DNA from: Microcoleus sp. FACHB-68
GTDB lineage: Bacteria > Cyanobacteriota > Cyanobacteriia > Cyanobacteriales > Oscillatoriaceae
Direction: 5' to 3'
NCBI RefSeq assembly: GCF_014695715.1
Contig: NZ_JACJOT010000013.1
Location: 434,001-498,000, forward strand
Length of the DNA stretch: 64,000 nt
A program made the translations under genes and the position numbers. This document shows, in pieces, positions 16,713 to 25,388 of this stretch. The notes under the pieces are model-generated. The model saw only the letters and a list, made by a program, of their open reading frames with translations, searched no databases and was not told the DNA's origin. How positions within the stretch are numbered: the stretch's first letter is position 1; each line of letters starts with the position of its first letter.

Positions 16713-19700
16713 TTAATACGACCAAGCTTTAACTTGACAGCGTTTTAAATAAATTTGAGCGACTTGATCTTCTGGATTTTTAGCTAAGCAATTTTTAAAA
16801 CATTGTGCAGATTCAAGAAACTTTTCTTGATTGTAGAGAGATAAAGCTTCCTCAAAAAGTTGCACAGTCATTAGCTTTCCCTCTCGAATTTTATCAGAAT
16901 CGGCATCAAACACTTCATAGACCGTTACTAATTCTGATTTTCCCTTCACTGTAACTTTATCAATTAGGCGAATAGAATAGTCATTTGGATGCTGGAGGTG
17001 AGAAAAGGTATGGTGAGAAATTAACAAAGACACCCCATAATTTTTCGTCAGTCCTTCAATGCGAGAGGCTAAATTTACCGCATCACTAATCACCGTTCCA
17101 TCCATTCGGTTGTGTCCGCCAACAGTGCCTAACATCAAAGAGCCGGTATTAATGCCAATGCCAATTTTAATCGGGGATCTACCGGCTTGTTGCCTATCTT
17201 GATTATATTCTCCCTGGCGTTGTAGCATCGCAAGGCCGGCTTTAACCGCCCGATCCGCACTGTCTCCAAACAAAGCCATAATTGCATCCCCAATATATTT
17301 ATCAATAAACCCATGATTGCTGGCAATTGCCGGCTCCATGCGAGAAAGATAAGAATTAATAAATTGGAAATTTTCTTCTGGCGTCATTGTTTCACTGATC
17401 GTCGTGAAGTCCCGAATGTCGGAAAACAAAATCGACATATTTTGTTGTACGGCATCGCCGAGTTTGACATCAATAATACTTTCCTTATTCAAAAGTTGAA
17501 GAAATTCGTGGGGAACAAAACGACCGTAAGCTCGACTGATATTAGCGAGGTTAATGTGAGTTTTAATTCTTGCTAAAAGTTCATATTTGGAAATCGGCTT
17601 AGTTAGATAATCATTCGCACCGGCATCCAATCCTTCTACCAAATCCGCAACTTGATTTTTTGCCGTTAAAAGCACAATGGGAAGTTCATGAGCTGGAAAA
17701 TTTTCGCGCAGTTCCCGGCAAACTTCATAGCCTGTCATTTTTGGCATCATTACATCCAGTAAAACTAAGTCGGGTTGGAAACCTTTCTCAAATGCAGCCA
17801 GTGCCTCGATCCCATTTGCCGCTTGAATAATGGCATAATTTTGCAGCGACAAATGATTGACCAGAACCTGAAGATTCACCGGCTCATCATCTACGATCAG
17901 AATCTTAAACTGTGAGACAGATTCCGGATGAAAAATTGAAAGTTGAGAAGATTGGAAACCCGCCGCGAGAGATGGAGGATGGGAAACCGCAGGGATGGGA
18001 GAATGCGTTTGTGAAGAGGTTTCTTGTTCTTCTCTTTCCAGCTTCCTTTCTTCAACAGATGCCGGCAGCGTAAACGTAAACCGAGAGCCAACGCCTGGGG
18101 TCGATTCAACCCAAATTTCCCCATTATGTAATTCGACTAACTGTTTAGTCACCGTTAAACCCAAGCCGGTGCCGCCATATTCCCTAGCTGTCGATCCATC
18201 CGCTTGCTCAAAAGATTCAAAGATTCTGTCTAATTTATCTTTGGGAATCCCAATGCCAGTGTCGGAAACAGTAATCGCGAGTTGGGAATTGGTTGAGGAT
18301 ACCGCTAAGTCTTTTTTAACCAATTCCGCTGAAATTTCTACTATGCCAGATTGCGTAAACTTAATCGCATTTCCAATTAAGTTATACAAAATTTGTTGAA
18401 CCCGATTCTCATCGGCATTTGCCATCGGCAGATCCGGAGAAATTTTATTAATGAGCTGTAAATTTTTTTTGCCAACTAGCGCTTTACTAAGAGTTAAAAC
18501 TACCTCAGTGATTTCTCTCATTCCCACCGGCTTCAGTTGTAGTTCAATATTTTTATGTTTGAGTTTCGAGAAATCGAGAAGATCGTTAACCAGCGTGTTC
18601 AGCCGGTGTCCGCTTTGCGCGATCATCAATAGATTTTGCTGTTGCAATTCTGACAGTTGCCCAGTCGCTCCATCTATCATCGACTCGGCAATCCCAATCA
18701 TCCCATGCAGCGGGGTACGCAATTCGTGAGAAGTATTTGCCAAAAATTCATCCTTGATGCGATCCAAGTGCTGCAATTCCGCATTTGCCGCCATCAGCGC
18801 CGCCTCACTGTTTTTCAGCGCCCCTGTAGCCCGTGCAACAGCTTCTTGCAGTTTTGCCGGCCATCTGACCAAAATGTAAACCAAGCCACCCGCAACCAGC
18901 GCCAGCACCCCACCTCCCAACTTCAACCATTTGGAAATCGGGGCTTGGCTTGGCCATCCCTGTGCCGGTACTGCCGCCAACTGCCACGAACCATTTGGCA
19001 GCGTCACTGACAAAATGACTGGATCTTGCTGATAAATTTTCTCATCGCCGAAAAAGACTTCCCCAGTATCCCCTAACCCATCCTTGCCACGAATGGTGTA
19101 GTGAAGTTTCGCGGAAGGATCGATTAGTCCTGCGTCTTGCAACAAGGTATTTTTGTCAATGATGATGCCAACCATCCCCCAGAAATCACCACTTTCAGGC
19201 GCTTGTCCAGGGGGAGTCAGAAAAACCGGCGTGCGGCTGATAAATGCCACCCCCTGCGGCACTAAATCAATCGGGCCGGCAACGACCGTTTTTCGGGTTC
19301 TAATTGCCCGTTCGATTGCTTCGCGTTCTTCCGGGATACTCATCGGCTCAAACCCGATAGCCGCTTCATTCCCTGCTAGGGGATACAGATGAGTCACCAC
19401 TAGATTTTTATAAAGTGCGACACTGCGAATCCCCCGTTGCCGCGCCACGATCACTTCAGCCAGACTTTCAAATTGCTTTTGGTCAATATCGGGATTAATA
19501 GCCGAAACATAAGCCACCAATCCCCGTTCAAGAAAAAGCCGCTGGTTTAATGCGCCTTCAAGGCGAGCTCTAACGGCACTCAACTCACTAAGAGCAGTGG
19601 CGCGATGTTGCTCTTGAAACCGTTTTTGTTCAGAATAATCCAGTACCCCAGTAACACCCAAAACCATCACGAAGGCGAATGAGGCGGCGAAATAGGGCAA

Positions 19701-19772
19701 TAAGTGAATTTTCCTGCCGGCTTCGGGAGTGTTCTGAGAAAGTTTAGGTACAAAATAAGTTAAAAATTTCAT
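16713..19772 (-). CDS. CHASE sensor hybrid kinase with receiver and adenylate cyclase domain
   Basis: 1019 residues. Order: a transmembrane helix (about 27-45), an extracytoplasmic CHASE domain (about 70-250), a second helix (about 285-305), HisKA with H349 (TSHELRTPLHGM), HATPase (DTGIGIPKDK, GTGLGL), a receiver with D673 (LVLLDVMMPK), a class III cyclase domain (about 755-940) and a TPR-like tail. The cyclase keeps both metal aspartates (LFSDIRDFT) and the adenine-selecting lysine in FIDKYIGDAIMALFG, so cAMP rather than cGMP is expected. It resembles the cyanobacterial CyaC plan, with CHASE replacing the N-terminal receiver. One protein thus joins ligand sensing, phosphorelay and cAMP synthesis. 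The ligand is unknown. Confidence 0.92.
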   Translation of the reverse strand: MKFLTYFVPKLSQNTPEAGRKIHLLPYFAASFAFVMVLGVTGVLDYSEQKRFQEQHRATALSELSAVRARLEGALNQRLFLERGLVAYVSAINPDIDQKQFESLAEVIVARQRGIRSVALYKNLVVTHLYPLAGNEAAIGFEPMSIPEEREAIERAIRTRKTVVAGPIDLVPQGVAFISRTPVFLTPPGQAPESGDFWGMVGIIIDKNTLLQDAGLIDPSAKLHYTIRGKDGLGDTGEVFFGDEKIYQQDPVILSVTLPNGSWQLAAVPAQGWPSQAPISKWLKLGGGVLALVAGGLVYILVRWPAKLQEAVARATGALKNSEAALMAANAELQHLDRIKDEFLANTSHELRTPLHGMIGIAESMIDGATGQLSELQQQNLLMIAQSGHRLNTLVNDLLDFSKLKHKNIELQLKPVGMREITEVVLTLSKALVGKKNLQLINKISPDLPMANADENRVQQILYNLIGNAIKFTQSGIVEISAELVKKDLAVSSTNSQLAITVSDTGIGIPKDKLDRIFESFEQADGSTAREYGGTGLGLTVTKQLVELHNGEIWVESTPGVGSRFTFTLPASVEERKLEREEQETSSQTHSPIPAVSHPPSLAAGFQSSQLSIFHPESVSQFKILIVDDEPVNLQVLVNHLSLQNYAIIQAANGIEALAAFEKGFQPDLVLLDVMMPKMTGYEVCRELRENFPAHELPIVLLTAKNQVADLVEGLDAGANDYLTKPISKYELLARIKTHINLANISRAYGRFVPHEFLQLLNKESIIDVKLGDAVQQNMSILFSDIRDFTTISETMTPEENFQFINSYLSRMEPAIASNHGFIDKYIGDAIMALFGDSADRAVKAGLAMLQRQGEYNQDRQQAGRSPIKIGIGINTGSLMLGTVGGHNRMDGTVISDAVNLASRIEGLTKNYGVSLLISHHTFSHLQHPNDYSIRLIDKVTVKGKSELVTVYEVFDADSDKIREGKLMTVQLFEEALSLYNQEKFLESAQCFKNCLAKNPEDQVAQIYLKRCQVKAWSY

Positions 19773-19877
19773 ATTTTATGAAGATGAGAGCGACCTCTCT
19801 TCAACAGCGGTGGTTTTAGAGGATGATGTATTCTGATGTTTTATGGTATAAGGTTGTCGAAATTATGCCTTAACAAT

Positions 19878-21092
19878 TTAGTCAAGGACTTCTAACACAG
19901 ATTTGGGTGATAATTTATCTTTAAACCAGACAATTCGCGCCGGCACATCTTTGAGATTAACCCCGGCTTTTTCTAAATTCAATCGCTCAGAAATCGCCAA
20001 AATTAAGTTATCGCGATCTGACCGGCGCACTTGAGCAAATTTCTTTTGCAAATATTCAGGTCGCCAGTAGCCAACAATTTCTAGCAAAAATGTGCGACCG
20101 TCGGGATGTACCAGGCGAAAGTCTGGAATCATCACACTCCCAGGAATGGGAATTAAATCCACTTCTCTTTCCAAAACCCAATTCGTTTTCATTGCGTCCC
20201 ACCTGTCCGCAAAAGATGCTTCTAGCATACTGTCATAAGGCTTGCCGGGGGGGTAGTGACTGACTAAACCGCACTCAGAGTCAAGGGCGAAGCGCCCCGT
20301 TTTCCAGTCGCCGGTGTAGAAGTCGCGGGTTTGCAGCGTTGCCTTCATACTCCATTTCGTGACGTGCAGCAAGGCGGGGATCATTTTAGCGAGGGCGAGT
20401 CCGTAGCGCGTGCTCGGTTTAAATAAGCTGGTCGGGCCATCGATAGTGATGGTGAAACCGCAATCGGCATCGCCTTCAATATAAGCCATTAGTTGAAAAA
20501 GTTTGAGATAGCGGAATAAAAGCTTATACTCACCGGGAACGTTGCGGTGGGCGTTGAGGGTAAGGTGGGTGGCGCGGTAAAAAACGCCCTGTACTTGGGA
20601 AAGGTTGTAGCGGTGCAGCAAGCTTTCAGGTGTGGGTGCCTCAAATTCAGTGAGAATCTTATTTTCGTTTAAATCGGCATAAAGGCCGGCTTTGATTTCC
20701 ACCGGCAGCACTTCCCGTTCTAATTCCTGACTCAGTTGCGTGGCGAGTTTGTCGAGGGTTTTTTCGGTGGCGTGGCTGCTGGGGACGGTTTCTGCTGCTA
20801 GCGCAAACACACGCTGCCGCAATTGTTCAGGATCGAGGGGACTGATCGCTTCAAAGGTGCAAAAGCTGCTTTTGAGAAGGTGCGCGAGTCCGCGTTTGAG
20901 CCCGTAGTCGGGACTGTCGCCTTCGAGTTCGAGGAGTTGCCGGTCGAGTTCTCCTTGCGTCGCACCCTGGCAGTCTTGGAAACAAGTGATAATTTCTAAG
21001 GCGATTGCCAGATGTTTAGAATCAATTTTAAGGCATTTGGGAACGATGGTTTCGCCCTGAAGCCGGTGCATCAATAAATCAGTTGGGAGCAT
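19878..21092 (-). CDS. DUF790 / Bax1-type nuclease
   Basis: 404 residues matching DUF790, the family of archaeal Bax1, a structure-specific nuclease that binds the XPB helicase. The N-terminal part (MLPTDLLMHRL) and the middle YNLSQVQG/LFRYLKLFQLM region are typical. The C-terminal nuclease core shows DSMLEASFADRW, IPDFRLVHPDG and FLLEIVGYWRPEYL, giving the E-D-E set of a PD-(D/E)xK-like site. An XPB-type helicase lies about 4.3 kb upstream on the same strand (25389-26990), separated by an MFS and an exported repeat protein. A shared nucleotide-excision or fork-repair role is inferred from family knowledge and proximity. Confidence 0.85.
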   Translation of the reverse strand: MLPTDLLMHRLQGETIVPKCLKIDSKHLAIALEIITCFQDCQGATQGELDRQLLELEGDSPDYGLKRGLAHLLKSSFCTFEAISPLDPEQLRQRVFALAAETVPSSHATEKTLDKLATQLSQELEREVLPVEIKAGLYADLNENKILTEFEAPTPESLLHRYNLSQVQGVFYRATHLTLNAHRNVPGEYKLLFRYLKLFQLMAYIEGDADCGFTITIDGPTSLFKPSTRYGLALAKMIPALLHVTKWSMKATLQTRDFYTGDWKTGRFALDSECGLVSHYPPGKPYDSMLEASFADRWDAMKTNWVLEREVDLIPIPGSVMIPDFRLVHPDGRTFLLEIVGYWRPEYLQKKFAQVRRSDRDNLILAISERLNLEKAGVNLKDVPARIVWFKDKLSPKSVLEVLD

Positions 21093-21195
21093 GAAAAATT
21101 ATTCATCACTTTTAACTTTTTAATTGTGCCTGATCTCCTCACACTCCTGGGAATTATATCAACTATTTTTTTGTTGTAAAAATTACAAAAGAAGA

Positions 21196-21214
21196 GGCCG
21201 GCATTGTGCCGGCC
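21196..21214 (-). terminator. Likely terminator of the MFS gene
   Basis: A perfect 8-bp stem, GGCCGGCA-TTG-TGCCGGCC. Read on the minus strand it is followed by TCTTCTTTTG and then more T-rich sequence, so it fits a terminator downstream of the MFS transporter gene. Confidence 0.55.
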
Positions 21215-21277
21215 CTACAGATAAATTTGCTGGGAGTTTTGCCAAAAATTTGCAATGGCCGGCGATACTGTCTGACT

Positions 21278-22624
21278 CTATGCCGGTTGTGGCTTTGTTG
21301 GCAGCGCTGTTCGCAGGCTCCATAAGCCGACAGCAATCCCGCCAACCAAGACTGCACCCGTCACAAAACAGACGCTATAGCCAAAGGTTTTGGCCAGCCA
21401 GCCACTCATAAAACTACCCACAACGGTAGAAATACCAATCATCGCGTTATACACGCCAAGGGCTGTGCCTTCTTGACCTTTGGGAGTAAGGTTGGCAATG
21501 GTTGTCATGCTAGATAAGTTAATCGCTGCCCAAGTAATGCCGGTTAGCAGGTGAGTTAGCCCAACGATGATCAAGCTTGCCGGTGTCGGTTGCATGAACG
21601 CGACTGTGGCAAAAATGAGAAAAATTAAAACCCGCAACCCTGTCGCTACAGCTTGCAGCGTTACGCCGTTTCGGTGTTTGATAAATCTGCCGGCGGGAAT
21701 GTAGAAAAATGTTTCCACGATGGCTTTGCTAACGGTAATTAAAAGTACCTGAGTATTGGTTGCCTTTAATACATCCGTCAGAAAAATCGGGAAAGGAACA
21801 AATACGATTTGAATGGCAAAGAAAAAAGAAATAGAACACAAATAATAAAGTATCAAAGGACTCTCTAGCAATTGCGAAGTTTGACGCAAAATCCCTGGAT
21901 GCAGGATAAAATAAATCATCCGGGACGAGTAAATCCGCGCCCTTTCTTCAATTACGCCGACTGCGAGACGTCCGCGTAGTTGGGGTTGAAAGTGCCGACG
22001 GGAACGGGCATTTTTCGGTTCTTTCACCCAGTACAGGCATAAAATTAAACTCAGGGAAGCAAAGCCGCCGGCGAATAGTAATAAAGCCCGCATTGAGCCG
22101 GTAACGCCCCAATATTGAGGCATCAACGCCAGCCAAGCTGCACCGAGTACAACCCCTGCGACAAAACTCCAACCGCTAATTTCATAGAAGCGGCTGAAAG
22201 ATTCTGCCCTCTCATCTTCTGGCACACTATCTAATACTAAAGCTGAAGCAACAGGTGTCACGGCTGCCATCAAAAATCCGACTAGAAAACTCCAGAGCAG
22301 AATGTGTGAAACGTTTTGCTCTAAAGCGATGAGGCAAGTAAAAACGGCAAACCCAAGAAACCCAATGGTTAAAAAAGGGCGGCGGCGTTTCATCATGTCA
22401 GAAAGGTTGCCCCAAAAAATGAAAGCCACGACGCCGGCAAGGGAGATAATGGAGTGAATGTTTCCGACATCCGCGACACTCCCGCCGGCAACCTGCACGA
22501 TGAATAAAGGCAACAAGGTGATGAGCAAACCTTCGCCTAACTTGTAGGGAACGAAAGCAAAAAACCAAAGAGGAACCGATAGATGCGAGCGCATGGAAAG
22601 TATCAATCCTTGTCTTGTTAACAT
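21278..22624 (-). CDS. Major facilitator superfamily transporter
   Basis: 448 residues with about 12 hydrophobic helices. It carries an MFS loop 2-3 signature variant (WGNLSDMMKRRRPFL) after helix 2. The central loop (about 195-235) is charged. It is likely an inner-membrane transporter of small molecules; the substrate cannot be read from sequence, though the general look is of sugar- or drug-exporter-like families. The ATG at 22624 has AAGGGA six bases upstream, supporting this start over the internal Met11. Confidence 0.85.
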   Translation of the reverse strand: MLTRQGLILSMRSHLSVPLWFFAFVPYKLGEGLLITLLPLFIVQVAGGSVADVGNIHSIISLAGVVAFIFWGNLSDMMKRRRPFLTIGFLGFAVFTCLIALEQNVSHILLWSFLVGFLMAAVTPVASALVLDSVPEDERAESFSRFYEISGWSFVAGVVLGAAWLALMPQYWGVTGSMRALLLFAGGFASLSLILCLYWVKEPKNARSRRHFQPQLRGRLAVGVIEERARIYSSRMIYFILHPGILRQTSQLLESPLILYYLCSISFFFAIQIVFVPFPIFLTDVLKATNTQVLLITVSKAIVETFFYIPAGRFIKHRNGVTLQAVATGLRVLIFLIFATVAFMQPTPASLIIVGLTHLLTGITWAAINLSSMTTIANLTPKGQEGTALGVYNAMIGISTVVGSFMSGWLAKTFGYSVCFVTGAVLVGGIAVGLWSLRTALPTKPQPA

Positions 22625-22982
22625 AATTTTCCCTTTAGTCGGTGATTCAGCAGTTTGCTTCGTTAGGAAATATGGGTTTAATTGCAGAGGCTGCTAAATT
22701 TCGTTTTTATGGCAAATAAAGAAAATAGAAAAGCACGCTTTCAGCGATTTTTAAATTTTACGCTCACAATTCTAGTTCATCCGGGATTTTGTATCCAATT
22801 TGACGCGTTTTTTTATACTGAATTTGTCAAGTTTTTTATCAACTATCTAAACCCATATTTTTACAGGCTTTCAAAAAAATATGAGGGTTATAAAATTAGA
22901 GATATAGGCAAATGCACGCAGATAATTCTAAACAGTATCTACGTGCATCTGCGTGTATCTGCGGTTAAAAAACAATCAAGCG
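22625..22982. other. Intergenic region holding dispersed repeat copy 2
   Basis: The gap between the MFS start and the end of the exported repeat protein. A plus-strand frame at 22682-23050 runs antisense into the neighbour and lacks support. The AT-rich part (22680-22900) probably holds the MFS promoter. Confidence 0.45.
22913..22972. repeat. Dispersed CAGAT intergenic repeat, copy 2
   Basis: A palindromic arrangement: TGCACGCAGATAA at the left and CATCTGCGTGTATCTGCGG then TTAAAAAA at the right, with TATCTACGTGCATCTGCG between. It ends 10 bases before the stop codon of the exported repeat protein. Same family as the copies near 10902, 32034, 34075, 34851 and 51044. Confidence 0.65.
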
Positions 22983-25298
22983 CTAGCGGAAACAGGCAAG
23001 ACGTTTCTGTGCTAAATCCCGCTCTGCGACGTTTTGAATATTTTGAGTGACTTGTAAAGCTCTGTCATATTGCTTGGCTTCAGCATATTTAATGGCAATT
23101 GTTTCATAGAGGCTGGCTCTGTCAAATTCATCCTCAACTTGAATACTCTCTGTAACGTTCATTATTTGAGATTCCGGGCCGGCAATTGTACCTGTGACTG
23201 CAATAGCTTGAGCTAAAACTTCGTCAACTCGCTCTGTTTGGCCGGCTTCGATATGTTTATCAGCTAGTAAAAGCAGGATTCGGGCGTGCGCTTGCGGATT
23301 GTTGACTAGAGAATTAGCCGAGGAAATGGCAGCACTGTACTGTCCAGATTGAATTGCTGCTTGGGCTATCTCTTGCAACTTGTTGTTTTTGTGATCCTCA
23401 ATGCTGATTGCTTTCACAAACGGCAAGGCAAGTTCGTATTGTTCAGCTCGAATCAATTGGTGAGAAATGCCGGTTAAAAGATTCGTATTTTCATTGACTT
23501 TCTGTGAGGCTTCTAAGGCTTGTGCTATAATAATTTCAGCATTTTTTTGTTGGCCGGCTTTGGATGTTTCCAAGCCAATAGCAGCAAGGGCGTAACTTTT
23601 CTGCTCGGCATCTGCAATCGCATTTGCCTCTTGCAGTGTTTGGGATAGTAGCGCAGAATTTTGAGACTGAAGCGCAATTGCAGCTATAATTTGAAATTGA
23701 TAAAAAGGCGAATAACTGACAAGACTGCGAGCAACTTGCACTGCTTTGTCTGATTGGCCGGTTTTGGCATAAGCAAGTGCAACTTGATATAAAGTTGGTT
23801 CTTTTAATTCATAGCCAACGGAATTTGGAATAATTTGAATGGCTCGCAAAGCAATATCATAATTTCCAGCTTCTAGGGCTTGCAGAGAAAGTTCTCGTAA
23901 ATTTCCTGCTTGTTGCATACTATCTGGCAAGTCTAGGGAATTCCCGGCTTGTTTAAAGACCTCCCCTAGTTTTTCACCGGCTAGAATGGCATAGTTGTAG
24001 AAACCGGCTTTGGTGTAGTTGCGAAGCATCTCCCCACTGACATCTAGTTTTTGACGGACATCCTTAATTTCTGCGACTGAATTAAATGCTTGATTTGCAA
24101 CTTGGGAGGCTTTTTCCGATTGCCCCATTTTGGCGTATTGCAGCGCAATAGAACCCAATGCTCTCGCTTTTAGTTGAGGTTCGCTAATGGCTTGAACTCC
24201 CGTCAAGGCTGCATCCGGTTCGCCGGCTTGTGCGTATTGAATCACAATCTCTGAAACTAACGCTGCCTTATTGTATGGCTGAGATTCAGTTTGAGCCACT
24301 TTCAACGCTTGCGAAAAAATTTCAAATCCCCCATCTTTGTTACCGCTTTTAACAGAAGTTGTGGCAATATTCGTTAAAGCTTTTGCCTGTACTTGAATGG
24401 GTTTGATGGTTGTAGCAAGTTGGGTGGCTTGCCGTAACTGTCCATTTTTGGCATACTGGCTAGCGATGCCGGCTAAAGCAGTTCCTTGATAATACTCAGC
24501 ATCCGTTATTTGTTCGGCAACTTCAATCGCTTTTGTATAGTTGCCGGCTTGGGCATAAGAAAGGGCGATTGGCTCTAAAGTCCACGCTTTTTGATTGCTA
24601 TCAGTATATTCAATTGATTGCGAGACTTGCAGTGCTTGAGAAAGAATTGGTGTCGCTTTATCAAACTCATTCACTGCCACATAGGCTTTAGCAATCGCTG
24701 TAAGTGCTTTGGTTTTAGACTCAGCACCCTGAATTGTTTTTTCGCTTTGTAGTGCTTGAGAAATCAGTTCAGACGCTTGTGATGTCTGTCCAATTTGGGC
24801 GTAGAAGCCGGCAAGAGAACTCAAAGCATTTGTTTTTACCAAACTAGAGCCGGCGCTCAAACTTTGCGTTAATTGCAGTGCCGGTGATAAAAGCGTTTGC
24901 GCTCTTTCTTTTTTCCCGCTTTCCTCGTATCGCTCAAGTATTTGACTTAAGACGCCCGGTTGATTGTTAGAGCCGGCAACAATTTCTTCAAGGAAACTAG
25001 CTGTAATTTGCTCGTCTGTTAAGTTTTGGAGGCTTTTAAAGGCTTGAAGAAGCGTTTCCTCGGCTTTCTCAGTCTGCTCTATATAAGCCTGCTGCTGAAA
25101 CTGCTCCAGCAACTGTCGAACTCGTCCCGAAGCTTTTTGATTTTTATCTACTTGACACTCGCTACTTACTTGGGTTTGAGCTAGCTTAATATTCGCTGAA
25201 CTCTCAACTCTAGAAGTTTGAAAAGCTTGACTAAAATTGCCCAGGAAAAAGAAACCTCCCAAGCAACTAGCACTCACCAGCAACCACAGCTTTTTCAT
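22983..25298 (-). CDS. Exported helical-repeat (TPR/SEL1-like) protein
   Basis: 771 residues from the ATG at 25298. An N-terminal signal peptide (MKKLWLLVSASCLGGFFFLG, cleavage near FSQA) leads to an almost entirely alpha-helical body of about 15-18 degenerate TPR-like units of 34-40 residues (recurring pattern A-x-AYAKxGQxxKAxxVA). TPR solenoids are protein-protein scaffolds, here probably in the periplasm or lumen. No catalytic domain is visible. An ATG six codons upstream (25316) is an alternative start. It lies 72 bases after the XPB-type helicase on the same strand, so co-transcription is possible but no functional tie is evident. Confidence 0.7.
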   Translation of the reverse strand: MKKLWLLVSASCLGGFFFLGNFSQAFQTSRVESSANIKLAQTQVSSECQVDKNQKASGRVRQLLEQFQQQAYIEQTEKAEETLLQAFKSLQNLTDEQITASFLEEIVAGSNNQPGVLSQILERYEESGKKERAQTLLSPALQLTQSLSAGSSLVKTNALSSLAGFYAQIGQTSQASELISQALQSEKTIQGAESKTKALTAIAKAYVAVNEFDKATPILSQALQVSQSIEYTDSNQKAWTLEPIALSYAQAGNYTKAIEVAEQITDAEYYQGTALAGIASQYAKNGQLRQATQLATTIKPIQVQAKALTNIATTSVKSGNKDGGFEIFSQALKVAQTESQPYNKAALVSEIVIQYAQAGEPDAALTGVQAISEPQLKARALGSIALQYAKMGQSEKASQVANQAFNSVAEIKDVRQKLDVSGEMLRNYTKAGFYNYAILAGEKLGEVFKQAGNSLDLPDSMQQAGNLRELSLQALEAGNYDIALRAIQIIPNSVGYELKEPTLYQVALAYAKTGQSDKAVQVARSLVSYSPFYQFQIIAAIALQSQNSALLSQTLQEANAIADAEQKSYALAAIGLETSKAGQQKNAEIIIAQALEASQKVNENTNLLTGISHQLIRAEQYELALPFVKAISIEDHKNNKLQEIAQAAIQSGQYSAAISSANSLVNNPQAHARILLLLADKHIEAGQTERVDEVLAQAIAVTGTIAGPESQIMNVTESIQVEDEFDRASLYETIAIKYAEAKQYDRALQVTQNIQNVAERDLAQKRLACFR

Positions 25299-25388
25299 CT
25301 CTGTAACAACTATCACTTACCTTAAAAGATTCACCAGAAGCTACTCAGGTTCCTGATAATTTTCTTTCTATCTTCGTCTGGAAAAAAA

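Noticed and set aside
21131-21150. CTCCTCACAC, resembling the core of the cyanobacterial Yfr1 small RNA
   Set aside because: Only the single-stranded core is similar. The flanking 5' stem and 3' terminator of Yfr1 are missing, and the site is not in the usual trxA context.
22682-23050. Plus-strand open frame of 122 codons
   Set aside because: It runs antisense into the exported repeat protein gene, has no family resemblance and contains the dispersed repeat.
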